Part shown: positions 1-7,195 of the stretch, piece by piece
How the letters are laid out: every line of letters begins with the position of its first letter
Position numbering within the stretch: position 1 is the stretch's first letter
Assembly: GCA_016283775.1 (NCBI GenBank)
Contig: JAEENL010000102.1
Location: forward strand, 1-56,158
DNA: 56,158 bases
Direction of reading: 5' to 3'
Source: Lachnospiraceae bacterium
GTDB lineage: Bacteria > Bacillota > Clostridia > Lachnospirales > Lachnospiraceae
Translations under genes and position numbers: made by a program
The notes under the pieces: generated by a model
What the model saw: the letters and a program-made list of their open reading frames with translations, nothing else
Database searches by the model: none
Told to the model about the DNA's origin: nothing

Positions 1-312
1 CTCTGCGAGAAGATCGCCTTTTTTAACTGTGTCACCTTTTTCCACATAGATCTTCTTTACAAGGTACCCGTTAAGCTTGAAAAACTGGTCTGCCTGTTCC
101 TTTTGAACATATCTGAGAGTCAGTTTGTCAGAGAGCACAACATCGGTCTGCTCAGCTTCAGTAAGGGAATAATGTGCTTCCTTTTTGTCCTCGACAAGGA
201 CTATCTCCTCCTGCTTTTCCTTTCCGCAAGCCAGAGTGCCGGCAGTCAGGGCAAAAACACAAAGAAGGGATGTTATGCGATGTATGGTTTTATTTGGATT
301 CTTGTTTGCCAT
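1..312 (-). CDS. HlyD/efflux-adaptor-like lipoprotein, N-terminal part
   Basis: The first 104 codons of a gene that runs off the left edge. The start ATG at 312 is preceded by a GGAGAA ribosome binding site. The protein opens with a basic, then hydrophobic signal and a lipobox (TLACG, cysteine near residue 29), so it should be a lipoprotein on the outer face of the membrane. The last visible residues (NGYLVKKIYVEKGDTVKKGD) have the shape of the biotinyl/lipoyl-like half-motif of membrane fusion proteins, in which a hydrophobic strand is followed by V-x-x-G-D-x-V-x-x-G-x-x-L. The family is therefore inferred to be a periplasmic-adaptor-type subunit of an ABC exporter. The partner ATPase and permease would lie outside the window, so the substrate is unknown. 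Confidence 0.7.
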   Translation of the reverse strand, partial: MANKNPNKTIHRITSLLCVFALTAGTLACGKEKQEEIVLVEDKKEAHYSLTEAEQTDVVLSDKLTLRYVQKEQADQFFKLNGYLVKKIYVEKGDTVKKGDLLAE

Positions 313-360
313 TGATAATTCTCCGAATGTAAACATATTATGGGAATCATACAAGGGATA

Positions 361-389
361 ATGATAAAAAATCCATAAAAAAAAGTCAA
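361..389 (-). promoter_or_regulatory. Promoter of the lipoprotein gene
   Basis: On the minus strand, TTGACT (384-389) and TATCAT (361-366) are separated by 17 bases, and the predicted start lies about 40 bases before the ATG at 312. This is a near-consensus housekeeping promoter and it follows the tmRNA terminator, so the lipoprotein operon starts here. Confidence 0.75.
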
Positions 390-448
390 TCCGTTATTGC
401 CCATTTATTGCTCAAATCTTGCGGATAATCGATATGAGAATAAAAACA

Positions 449-512
449 TGGGTTTTCGGTTTGGGTTCGGCTTGGGGTTCGGCTTGGGCTTTCGGTTTGG
501 GTTCGGCTCTTT
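449..512. repeat. Degenerate 11-13 bp tandem repeat next to ssrA
   Basis: About five consecutive imperfect copies of a TTGGG-N(0-2)-TTCGG-Y unit on the plus strand. The left end (449-459, GGGTTTTCGG preceded by AT) is the reverse complement of a stretch inside the tmRNA gene near its 3' end (597-608). The plus-strand translation is a Gly/Phe/Arg/Leu low-complexity peptide, which I do not regard as a gene. The role is unknown; it could have arisen by slippage from a copied piece of the ssrA 3' region. Confidence 0.7.
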
Positions 513-523
513 TCAATACCATC

Positions 524-567
524 AAAAAGTGACGACCATGGATGCATATCCATGGTCGTCACTTTTT
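524..567 (-). terminator. Terminator after ssrA
   Basis: A perfect 20-bp inverted repeat (524-543 and 548-567) with a 4-base loop (GCAT), bounded by A5 on one side and T5 on the other. It begins 2 bases beyond the 3' end of the tmRNA. Its symmetry means it could stop transcription in either direction. Confidence 0.9.
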
Positions 568-569
568 CG

Positions 570-917
570 TGGACCTGAGGGGAGTCGAACCCCTGTCCGA
601 AAACCCATCCGCTCTCGTTTCTCCCATCACAGTCTGTTATTGTGCTTTCGCATTTCCCTCGGTGTATCGCAAGCAGACACGCGGTACATCTCGGTAGCTT
701 CATGGTACGCCCGCGGGCTCAAAGCTTTGCCCGTGTCGTTTCCTGCGAGGATGACGCCGGTTACTCAAAGCGCAGGTGCTTCAAGGCCGACGCGCCGCCA
801 TTAGGCAGCGAGTGCTAAATTATCTTCAGCGTTTAATTTTAATTTGGTGTTTTAACGTATCGCCTCTACGGATGGCTGCAAAAGGTTCAAGATCCCCGTC
901 GAAACCGGAGCAAGCCC
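570..917 (-). ncRNA. ssrA: tmRNA (transfer-messenger RNA)
   Basis: Rescues stalled ribosomes together with SmpB: it acts first as an alanine tRNA, then as a message that adds a degradation tag. The 5' acceptor strand (911-917) pairs over all 7 positions, with G-U wobbles, with the 3' strand (571-577). The 5' GGTTTCGACGGGG and the 3' T-arm with GGTTCGACTCC are diagnostic. The tag frame is 801-830, reading AEDNLALAA then TAA, so the tag added after the tRNA-borne alanine ends in the usual ALAA degron. The 3' end is followed by CGA rather than CCA, so the CCA tail must be added after transcription. A perfect terminator follows directly. The length of 348 nt is normal for the family. Confidence 0.97.
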
Positions 918-941
918 ATATGCATATGATATTGTATCTGA

Positions 942-970
942 ATGATAACAGAAATAAATGTCAAAAACAA
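942..970 (-). promoter_or_regulatory. Candidate ssrA promoter
   Basis: An extended -10 (TGT then TATCAT, 942-947) lies 17 bases from a weak -35, TTGTTT (965-970). A TTGACA (959-964) lies in the spacer at the wrong distance. The predicted start is about 20 bases before the mature 5' end, which fits RNase P processing of the precursor. Confidence 0.45.
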
Positions 971-982
971 GTCATTTCAGTG

Positions 983-2083
983 TCATTCGTCGTCTTTTTT
1001 GAACACCCACGCGCGCTGTATCCTGAACGAGATAAAGAACAGGAACACGTCAACTACTGCTTTTATGAGTGTCTTAAAGAAATTGTTCGCGAGGAACAAT
1101 GCTGAAAGCAATGCCACAAACGCAGCGGAAAAACAAAGCTGTATCACCGCAAGAATATAGTAACGGCCGAGTGTCCCCTTTGAATGCGATCCGAACACGA
1201 CGTGCTTGTTCATCTTGTAGTTGAACACCGATGACACCACGCGGGCCCCGGCCGTAGCAATGTATACGACCAGCCAGTCCTTTGAAAAGGCATGTCCGAA
1301 CATGGTCACTCCGCCCGTCAGGATATGCGAAAAGATCATGCTGAGCAGGAAAAACATCAAAAGGTCGATCACCGATGACGCGCCCGAACTGAAAAGGTAT
1401 TTGAATATCACCTTATAGATCATGAACGAGTCCCTGAAAGGATGGAAATGCGAGGTCGAATTTTCCTTGTCCTCGTAAAGCGTTCTGATCTTTACTTCGG
1501 AAAACGGTATCTGCCTTGTCTGCATCTCGAGGAGCATGTTGGTCTCATATTCAAAGCGCTCGCCCTTGATCTCGATCATGTCCTTTAAATACTTCGCGGG
1601 TATCGCTCGAAGTCCGGTCTGTGTGTCGCTTATCTTTATACCGCAGAAAGCTCGGAAAACAAACTTTGTGATATTGTTTCCGGCTTTTGATTTCCAGGGC
1701 ACGGTGGGATCGGAAAAATCACGGCAGCCAAGCACCACCATTCCGGTCTCTTTCATTTTGTCGGCGCATGCCTCAATGTCAAACGGCGCATGCTGATTGT
1801 CGCCGTCGATAGTTACGACGCCGCTCCCGGCCTTTCCTGTTTCCAGAAGATATGAAAAAGCTGTCTTTAACGCCCTGCCCTTGCCTTTGTTAACTTCATG
1901 GTCAAGAACGACTACGCCGGGCTTTGCGGCAGCCTCTTTAAAAGGCGCCATATGAGCCTCGTCGCTCCCGTCGTTTACGATCACTATTTTGTCAAAGCCC
2001 TGTCTTATCACTCCGTCTACGACCAGATTAAGCCTGTAATCGGGATTCAGGGAGGGCAATACGATAACCACATCGCTCTTCAT
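983..2083 (-). CDS. GT2 glycosyltransferase fused to a GtrA-like membrane domain
   Basis: A 366-residue two-part membrane enzyme. Residues 1 to about 220 are a DPM1/GT2-type glycosyltransferase with the N-terminal VVIVLPSLNP strand, IVIVNDGSD, and the acidic metal/nucleotide site TIDGDNQHA. Residues from about 225 form a GtrA-like domain with four hydrophobic segments. Proteins of this architecture usually charge polyprenyl phosphate with a sugar and help flip it for cell-surface glycosylation; the actual sugar cannot be told. The gene starts 17 bases after smpB with an AGAGGT site and ends 65 bases before tmRNA. It is thus inserted between smpB and ssrA, which are often neighbours in Clostridia. 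It is probably co-transcribed with rnr and smpB. Confidence 0.88.
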   Translation of the reverse strand: MKSDVVIVLPSLNPDYRLNLVVDGVIRQGFDKIVIVNDGSDEAHMAPFKEAAAKPGVVVLDHEVNKGKGRALKTAFSYLLETGKAGSGVVTIDGDNQHAPFDIEACADKMKETGMVVLGCRDFSDPTVPWKSKAGNNITKFVFRAFCGIKISDTQTGLRAIPAKYLKDMIEIKGERFEYETNMLLEMQTRQIPFSEVKIRTLYEDKENSTSHFHPFRDSFMIYKVIFKYLFSSGASSVIDLLMFFLLSMIFSHILTGGVTMFGHAFSKDWLVVYIATAGARVVSSVFNYKMNKHVVFGSHSKGTLGRYYILAVIQLCFSAAFVALLSALFLANNFFKTLIKAVVDVFLFFISFRIQRAWVFKKDDE

Positions 2084-2099
2084 ATATCAAAAAGACCTC

Positions 2100-2564
2100 T
2101 CACACTCTAATCTTAAAGTTTCTTTCCATCTCGCGGTTCAATTCCTTCTTTGCGGTGGTCTCACGTTTGTCATAGTTTTTCTTACCGCGCGCAAGTCCTA
2201 TCTCCACCTTCACGAGACGTCCCCGTATATATACCTGCAGAGGCACAAGCGTATAACCCTTCTGCATGACGTCGGCATTCAGCTTTCTTATCTCAGCCTT
2301 GTGCATAAGGAGCTTCTTCGGTCTTAAAGGATCGCGGTTAAAGATGTTCCCCTGTTCATAAGGGCTTATATGCATCCCATACACGATGACCTCTCCGTGT
2401 TCGATCTTTATGAACGATTCCTTTATGGAGACTTTTCCCTGTCTCACGGATTTCACTTCCGTTCCGAAAAGTTCTATTCCGGTCTCGTATTTCTGCTCGA
2501 TAAAATAATCGAAATATGCTTTTTTATTGTTTGCTTTAAGAGCAAACTCCTGTTTTTCAGCCAT
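2100..2564 (-). CDS. smpB: SsrA-binding protein SmpB
   Basis: A 154-residue small basic RNA-binding protein that delivers tmRNA to stalled ribosomes. Family hallmarks are KAYFDYFIEQKYETGIEL near the N-terminus, GTEVKSVRQGKVS, SPYEQGN and the RRPKKLLMH-like loop (here RPKKLLMHK). The C-terminal tail is rich in Lys, Arg and Glu and mimics a codon-anticodon helix in the decoding centre. It starts 3 bases after the rnr stop codon, and its ribosome binding site (AAGGTGA) overlaps that stop, so the two are translationally linked. Its RNA partner ssrA is 1.2 kb downstream. Length and composition are normal. Confidence 0.97.
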   Translation of the reverse strand: MAEKQEFALKANNKKAYFDYFIEQKYETGIELFGTEVKSVRQGKVSIKESFIKIEHGEVIVYGMHISPYEQGNIFNRDPLRPKKLLMHKAEIRKLNADVMQKGYTLVPLQVYIRGRLVKVEIGLARGKKNYDKRETTAKKELNREMERNFKIRV

Positions 2565-2567
2565 TTC

Positions 2568-4580
2568 TCACCTTGCTGCGGTTTCTGCCGTCTGTTTTTC
2601 CAATGCGGCGCGGTAACGCTTCTCGCCTATTATCGTGAAAAGTGTTTCTTTTTCAGTTTTATCGACATCTATGACTTCTACGAAAAGCTTCTGCCCCAGA
2701 GAATAAGTCTTGTGCTTCTTTTCACCCGCGATAAGGAAATGCTCCGCATCAAAAACATAAAAATCATCCTTGAGATTTCCCATGGTCACGACGCCCTCGA
2801 CCGTGTTCGGAAGCTCAACATAGATCCCGCGCGCGGAAAGCCCTGAGATAACGCCCTCGTAGACTTCTCCGATGCGTTTTTCCATATATTCCGCGTGTTT
2901 CCACTTTTCCAGATCGCGCTCCGCATTTTCCGCGCGTCTTTCAAGCCTGCTGGTCTCGGCCGCGACTTCCCCGAGGATTGTATTATAATGGTTCTTCCTC
3001 GATTCATCAAGAGTCCCGTGCAGGTTTTCCTTTATTATCCTGTGGATCTGAAGGTCAGGATACCGCCTTATGGGGCTCGTGAAATGGCAGTAATACTGCG
3101 CGGAAAGTCCGAAATGTCCCAGAGCCTCGGTAGTATAGCGTGCCTGTCTCATCGATCTCAATGTGAGCCTTGAGATGAGCGGTTCTTCATCCGTGCCCGT
3201 TATGGAATCGAGGAGTTTTTGCAGTTCCTTGGGATGCACGTTTTCCTTGTTCCCTTTTATGACATATCCGAAGTTTTTCACAAACATCGAAAGCTTGTTT
3301 ATCTTGTCCTCGTCGGGTGCTTCATGCGTCCTGAAAAGGAACGGCAGATCCTGCCAGTAATAATCCTCCGCCACTGTCTCATTTGCGGCGAGCATGAAAT
3401 CTTCTATGAGCTTTGACGCGTCATTTCTTTCATCAGGAAAAATGTCGACAGGCGCGTCGTTTTCGTCAAGTTTTATCTTGCATTCCTCAAAATTGAAATC
3501 AAGTGCGCCGCGAGAACGTCTATTTGCGCGAAGTTTGTCCGACAGTTCTTTCATGAGAAGGAACATGTCCGTAAGCCCACCGTACTCGGCGCGTTTTCCA
3601 TCGGGATCTTTTAAGATTTCGGCGACTTCATCATAGTTCATCCTGCGGGTGACGTTTATCACGGTCTCTGCTATCCTGTGTCCGCGAATCCTGCCGTTTT
3701 CATCTGTCTCCATGATGCAGGACAGTGCAAGACGGTCTTGTCCGGCATTCAGCGAACATATCCCGTTTGACAGTCTCTGAGGCAGCATAGGCACCACTTT
3801 ATTTATCAGATATACGCTGGTACCGCGCTTTAACGCGCTTTCATCGAGCGCAGATCCTTCGGTCACATAATGCGAAACATCAGCAATGTGTACCGAAAGC
3901 TCATATCCGCCGTCAATGCGTTTTACCGCCACTGCATCGTCAAGGTCCTTCGCATCGGCGCCGTCTATCGTGACTATCGTTTCATTCCTCAGGTCAAGCC
4001 GCCCATTGATATCCTTTTCCGATATCTTGTCCGGTATCGCCTCGGCTTCGTTTGCGACTTCCATCGTAAACTGCGGCATGATGTCATACATCCTGAGCAC
4101 TGTTTTGAAATCCGTCTTCGGATCGTCGGCATCGCCGAGTATCTCACTGACACGGCCTTTCGGACGCTTGTCCCCGCCGTAATCGGTAATGTGCATTACT
4201 ACCTTCTGTCCGTCCTTTGCGCCCTTTGTGTGTTCGCGCTGGATATTGAACAGAGCTTCTATCTTTCGGTCATCGGGAACGACCATCCCCGACTTGTCTT
4301 TTGCTGCTTTAAAAACGCCTATGATGTCGGTGGTGCCGCGTTTCAGTATGCGTACCACTTCTCCCTCAGCTCTTGCGGTCTTTGTGGCAGGTTTATATAC
4401 CTTTACCACTACCGTATCCCCGTCAAACGCATTTTTCCTGTACTTTGCCGGGATAAAGACATCTGCCGGTGCTTCCTCGGCTTCTTCGGTTTCCGGCGTA
4501 AAAAAACCAAAACCTTTTGATGTTGCCGAAAAGGTTCCTGTCAGTTCATATTCTGTTTTTCTGTTTTCCTTTTCAGCCAT
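2568..4580 (-). CDS. rnr: Ribonuclease R
   Basis: A 3'-5' processive exoribonuclease (RNase II/RNB family) that degrades structured RNA and, with tmRNA-SmpB, nonstop messages. The 670-residue product has N-terminal cold-shock-like OB folds (GFGFFTPE near the start), an RNB catalytic domain with the metal-binding aspartates in TIDGADAKDLDDAV, and a C-terminal S1 domain (GEVYEGVISGLSARGIYVEL). I place the start at the ATG of MAEKENRK, which has a GGGGTGG site. A longer in-frame start at 4646 is rejected because it would run through the secG terminator. There is no promoter of its own, so it probably depends on read-through from secG. smpB follows 3 bases later. Confidence 0.96.
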   Translation of the reverse strand: MAEKENRKTEYELTGTFSATSKGFGFFTPETEEAEEAPADVFIPAKYRKNAFDGDTVVVKVYKPATKTARAEGEVVRILKRGTTDIIGVFKAAKDKSGMVVPDDRKIEALFNIQREHTKGAKDGQKVVMHITDYGGDKRPKGRVSEILGDADDPKTDFKTVLRMYDIMPQFTMEVANEAEAIPDKISEKDINGRLDLRNETIVTIDGADAKDLDDAVAVKRIDGGYELSVHIADVSHYVTEGSALDESALKRGTSVYLINKVVPMLPQRLSNGICSLNAGQDRLALSCIMETDENGRIRGHRIAETVINVTRRMNYDEVAEILKDPDGKRAEYGGLTDMFLLMKELSDKLRANRRSRGALDFNFEECKIKLDENDAPVDIFPDERNDASKLIEDFMLAANETVAEDYYWQDLPFLFRTHEAPDEDKINKLSMFVKNFGYVIKGNKENVHPKELQKLLDSITGTDEEPLISRLTLRSMRQARYTTEALGHFGLSAQYYCHFTSPIRRYPDLQIHRIIKENLHGTLDESRKNHYNTILGEVAAETSRLERRAENAERDLEKWKHAEYMEKRIGEVYEGVISGLSARGIYVELPNTVEGVVTMGNLKDDFYVFDAEHFLIAGEKKHKTYSLGQKLFVEVIDVDKTEKETLFTIIGEKRYRAALEKQTAETAAR

Positions 4581-4611
4581 ATCATCCCACCCCGGAAATA
4601 CTCCAAAAACG

Positions 4612-4640
4612 ATAAAAGGGCGCATATGCTGCGCCCTTAA
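4612..4640 (-). terminator. Terminator/attenuator between secG and rnr
   Basis: A 9-bp stem (4616-4624 with 4630-4638) with a 5-base loop, followed on the minus strand by TTTTAT. It lies after the secG stop and before the rnr ribosome binding site. Because no rnr promoter is visible it is more likely a partial attenuator than a full stop. Confidence 0.8.
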
Positions 4641-4652
4641 AATCATTATCGA

Positions 4653-4892
4653 TCACCAGTTAAGGTTTAAAACAACCGACAAAGCTATGAAAAGAACCGT
4701 GACGATCCTAGTGATCATCTCAAGTCTTCCTTCCATCGAGCGTCCTTTGTTCTTGCCCCAATAGGTTTCCGCCATACCGTTTACGGCTCCCGAGAGACCC
4801 TGAGTTCTGCTCTCCTGAAGCAATACAACGATGACAAGAGCAAGGCATATGAGAACATACAAGATTGTAACTGCCACTCTTAAAGCTGCCAC
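4653..4892 (-). CDS. secG: Preprotein translocase subunit SecG
   Basis: A small integral membrane subunit of the SecYEG channel, 79 residues, with the normal two-helix design. The first hydrophobic helix is TILYVLICLALVIVVLLQ; the conserved cytoplasmic loop follows (ESRTQGLSGAVNG, with the usual GLSGA...G core); the second helix is near the C-terminus (IVTVLFIALSVVLNL). I choose the GTG at 4892 because a strong GGAGG lies 8 bases upstream. A longer frame would begin upstream of that site. It has its own promoter and a leader hairpin, and heads the secG-rnr-smpB unit. Confidence 0.93.
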   Translation of the reverse strand: MAALRVAVTILYVLICLALVIVVLLQESRTQGLSGAVNGMAETYWGKNKGRSMEGRLEMITRIVTVLFIALSVVLNLNW

Positions 4893-4928
4893 TTTTAACA
4901 CCTCCAAACGCGAGAGTTTTTTACTGTC

Positions 4929-4992
4929 ATGCGAGAACCCTCGCATCAAATGCAACGGATAATATTATACTTAAAATACTCCGATTTGTAAA
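4929..4992 (-). promoter_or_regulatory. secG promoter and leader hairpin
   Basis: TTTACA (4987-4992), a 17-base spacer and a perfect TATAAT (4964-4969). Just downstream in the leader is a 7-bp hairpin (4929-4935 with 4940-4946). This is the likely start of the secG-rnr-smpB transcript. Confidence 0.85.
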
Positions 4993-5033
4993 TATCAAAT
5001 TTAAATCTTTGCCCGATTTTGCTTTTAAAAGCC

Positions 5034-6797
5034 TTACAGATCGTATTTCTTTGTCGCGATGTCTTCCTTGATCTTTTTGATGAACTCGTCAACGGGAACA
5101 GTCACGCTCTCCTGCTTTCCGTGAAGTCTGAACGTAACCGTCCTGGCTTCCTTTTCGTTATTTCCGAGAACAAGGATGTAAGGGATCTTCTGGATCTGAG
5201 CCTCACGCATCTTGTATCCGAGTTTTTCGGAACGGTCGTCATACTCTACGCGGATGTGATTCTCATACATAAGATCGTTTACTTCCTCGGCATAAGCGCA
5301 AAGCTCGGGATCGTCGTTCTTTACAGGCAATACCTTAACCTGAACAGGTGCAAGCCACAAAGGAAGGTTTCCTCTTGTCTCCTCAAGGATGTAAGCCATG
5401 AAGCGGTCAAGGGAACCGAGGATCGCGCGGTGGAGCACCACAGGTGTCTTCTTTAAGCCATCGGCATCGATGTATGTGAGATTAAACTTCATCGGCAGGC
5501 AGAAATCAAGCTGACATGTCGACAGTGTATATTCGTTACCCACAGCGGGCTTAACGTTGATATCAAGCTTCGGTCCGTAGAATGCGGCTTCACCGATCTC
5601 CTCCGTGTAGTCGATCTTGAGGTCGTTCAGCACTTCACGGAGAGCGTTTTCAGCCTTGTTCCACATCTCATCGTCCTGATGGTATTTCTTTGTATCCGCA
5701 GGATCGCGGAGTGAAAGAACGCAGCGGTAATCTGTGATGTTGAAATCCTTGTAAACGTCCTTTATGAGCTGTACTACGCTTGCGACCTCGCTCTTAATCT
5801 GGTCGGGTGTCACAAAAAGATGCGCATCGTTCTGGCAGAAATGACGTCCTCTCTCGATGCCTTTGAGCGTGCCGCTCGCCTCAAAACGGAAATCGTGAGC
5901 GATCTCACCGATACGGATGGGAAGCTCCTTGTAGGAATGAGGGCGGTTTGCGTAGATCATCATGTGATGAGGGCAGTTCATGGGACGGAGCACAAATGTC
6001 TCATCCTCGACTTCCATTGCAGGGAACATGTTTTCCTTGTAATGATCCCAGTGGCCGGATGTCTTGTAAAGATCCACCGTACCTACGCAAGGCGTGAGCA
6101 CGTGATCGTACCCGAGCGCAAGTTCCTTGTCGCGGATATAGTTTTCGAGCTCGCGCCAGATCGTATAACCCTTGGGAAGGAACATGGGAAGTCCGCGTCC
6201 GATAAGGTCGTCCGTCATGAAGAGCTGCATTTCCTTACCGATCTTTCTGTGGTCTCTTTCCTTTGCCTCTTCAAGTTCCTTTAAATGAGCCTCAAGTTCT
6301 TCGGGTGTCGGGAAGCATACGCCGTAAACACGCTGGAGCATCTTGTTTTCGGCATCGCCCTTCCAGTATGCGCCGGAATGCTTTACAAGCTTAAAGTTCC
6401 TGCAGAGCTTTGTGTTTTCAACATGAGGTCCGCGGCAGAGATCCGTGAAATCTCCCTGCTCGTAGATAGTGATCTTTCCGTCCTCAAGGTCATTGATAAG
6501 GTCAAGCTTGTACTCATCGCCCTTAAACATCTCAAGAGCCTCGGCCTTTGAGATCTCCTTGCGCACGATGTACTTTCCTTCCTTCGCGCACTTCTTCATT
6601 TCCTTTTCGATCTTTGCGATATCCTCGTCAGTGAGGACCTCATCGCCGAGATCCATGTCATAGTAGAAGCCTTCGGCAACTACCGGGCCCACCCAGAACT
6701 TGGCGTTGGGATAGAGCCTCTTTACTGCCTGCGCCATAAGGTGAGCGCAGGAATGGTTCAACGTGTTCAGTTTTTCGTCTTCTTTGAAGTTTACCAT
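5034..6797 (-). CDS. thrS: Threonyl-tRNA synthetase (short form without TGS domain)
   Basis: Charges tRNA-Thr. The 587-residue protein opens directly with the second editing-type domain (NHSCAHLMAQAVKRLYP carries the H-x-x-x-H of the zinc/editing site). It lacks the roughly 60-residue TGS domain that starts most bacterial ThrRS; several Clostridia have this shorter form. The class II core is present (motif 2 FRFEASGTLKGIERGR-like, HFCQNDAH, and motif 3 ALLGSLDRF-like HRAILGSLDRF), followed by an anticodon-binding domain (VKVLPVKND onward). The start at MVNFKED is set by an AAGGAG site; an extension further upstream would enter the T-box leader. Regulated by the T-box upstream. secG lies downstream with its own promoter. 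Confidence 0.96.
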   Translation of the reverse strand: MVNFKEDEKLNTLNHSCAHLMAQAVKRLYPNAKFWVGPVVAEGFYYDMDLGDEVLTDEDIAKIEKEMKKCAKEGKYIVRKEISKAEALEMFKGDEYKLDLINDLEDGKITIYEQGDFTDLCRGPHVENTKLCRNFKLVKHSGAYWKGDAENKMLQRVYGVCFPTPEELEAHLKELEEAKERDHRKIGKEMQLFMTDDLIGRGLPMFLPKGYTIWRELENYIRDKELALGYDHVLTPCVGTVDLYKTSGHWDHYKENMFPAMEVEDETFVLRPMNCPHHMMIYANRPHSYKELPIRIGEIAHDFRFEASGTLKGIERGRHFCQNDAHLFVTPDQIKSEVASVVQLIKDVYKDFNITDYRCVLSLRDPADTKKYHQDDEMWNKAENALREVLNDLKIDYTEEIGEAAFYGPKLDINVKPAVGNEYTLSTCQLDFCLPMKFNLTYIDADGLKKTPVVLHRAILGSLDRFMAYILEETRGNLPLWLAPVQVKVLPVKNDDPELCAYAEEVNDLMYENHIRVEYDDRSEKLGYKMREAQIQKIPYILVLGNNEKEARTVTFRLHGKQESVTVPVDEFIKKIKEDIATKKYDL

Positions 6798-6876
6798 AGT
6801 GTTTCTCCTTGTCTTTCTCTTAATGAGTATTTTCGGCCGTTCCCTGGACTTATCATGCATTTTGCAAAAACATGAT

Positions 6877-7133
6877 ATAAAGAAAGCACCCCCGAGGGAC
6901 ATGCCTCAAGGGTGCATCATGCACGGTTCCACCTTGTGTTTCACTCATGGGACGCTCTATGCGCTTTTACGCACTTTGTATCCCCGGCACTGTAACGCTT
7001 GCCATGCGGCAGGGCTCATCGCCCGCGGCTCAGGAGTGGTCTTCGGATATCCCTGTCATAAACGGCTCGCACCAAACGCCGCTCTCTCTGGATGCTTCAG
7101 ATATCTTACTCTTTCCGTCATTGCTTTTATCGT
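6877..7133 (-). promoter_or_regulatory. T-box leader of thrS (specifier ACC, Thr)
   Basis: A tRNA-sensing antitermination element. On the minus strand, Stem I begins with GACGGAAAGAGTA at about 7121. The specifier loop reads GAAG-ACC-ACTCC with the threonine codon ACC at 7038-7040. The T-box sequence AAGGTGGAACCGTG is at 6922-6935. It is followed by the terminator hairpin (6886-6915) with TTTCTTT at 6879-6885. Uncharged tRNA-Thr should pair with the specifier and the T-box bulge, favour the antiterminator and let thrS be transcribed. Confidence 0.95.
6879..6915 (-). terminator. Regulated terminator of the thrS T-box
   Basis: A GC-rich stem beginning GCACCC and closing GGGTGC (6886-6915), followed on the minus strand by TTTCTTT. 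The T-box sequence overlaps its upstream side, as in standard transcriptional T-boxes. Confidence 0.9.
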
Positions 7134-7139
7134 GAACAA

Positions 7140-7168
7140 ATAGTAGCACAAAGGAAAAAGAAATGCAA
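7140..7168 (-). promoter_or_regulatory. thrS promoter
   Basis: TTGCAT (7163-7168), a 17-base spacer and TACTAT (7140-7145), placing the start just before Stem I of the T-box. Confidence 0.8.
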
Positions 7169-7195
7169 TAGGGATTTTTCTGTTTTTCACAAGGA

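Noticed and set aside
560..620. Integration (att) site at the tmRNA 3' end
   Set aside because: No direct repeat of the tmRNA 3' end and no integrase gene were found in the window.
397..804. Plus-strand reading frame starting in the GFRFGFG-type low-complexity stretch
   Set aside because: It runs through the tandem repeat, the terminator and the antisense strand of tmRNA, so it is not a gene.
3870..4520. Long plus-strand frames opposite rnr and other minus-strand genes
   Set aside because: They are antisense shadows of well-identified genes and have no ribosome binding sites or family motifs.
4581..4646. Upstream start for rnr that adds 22 residues
   Set aside because: It would include the secG terminator in coding sequence and has no ribosome binding site; the ATG at 4580 does.
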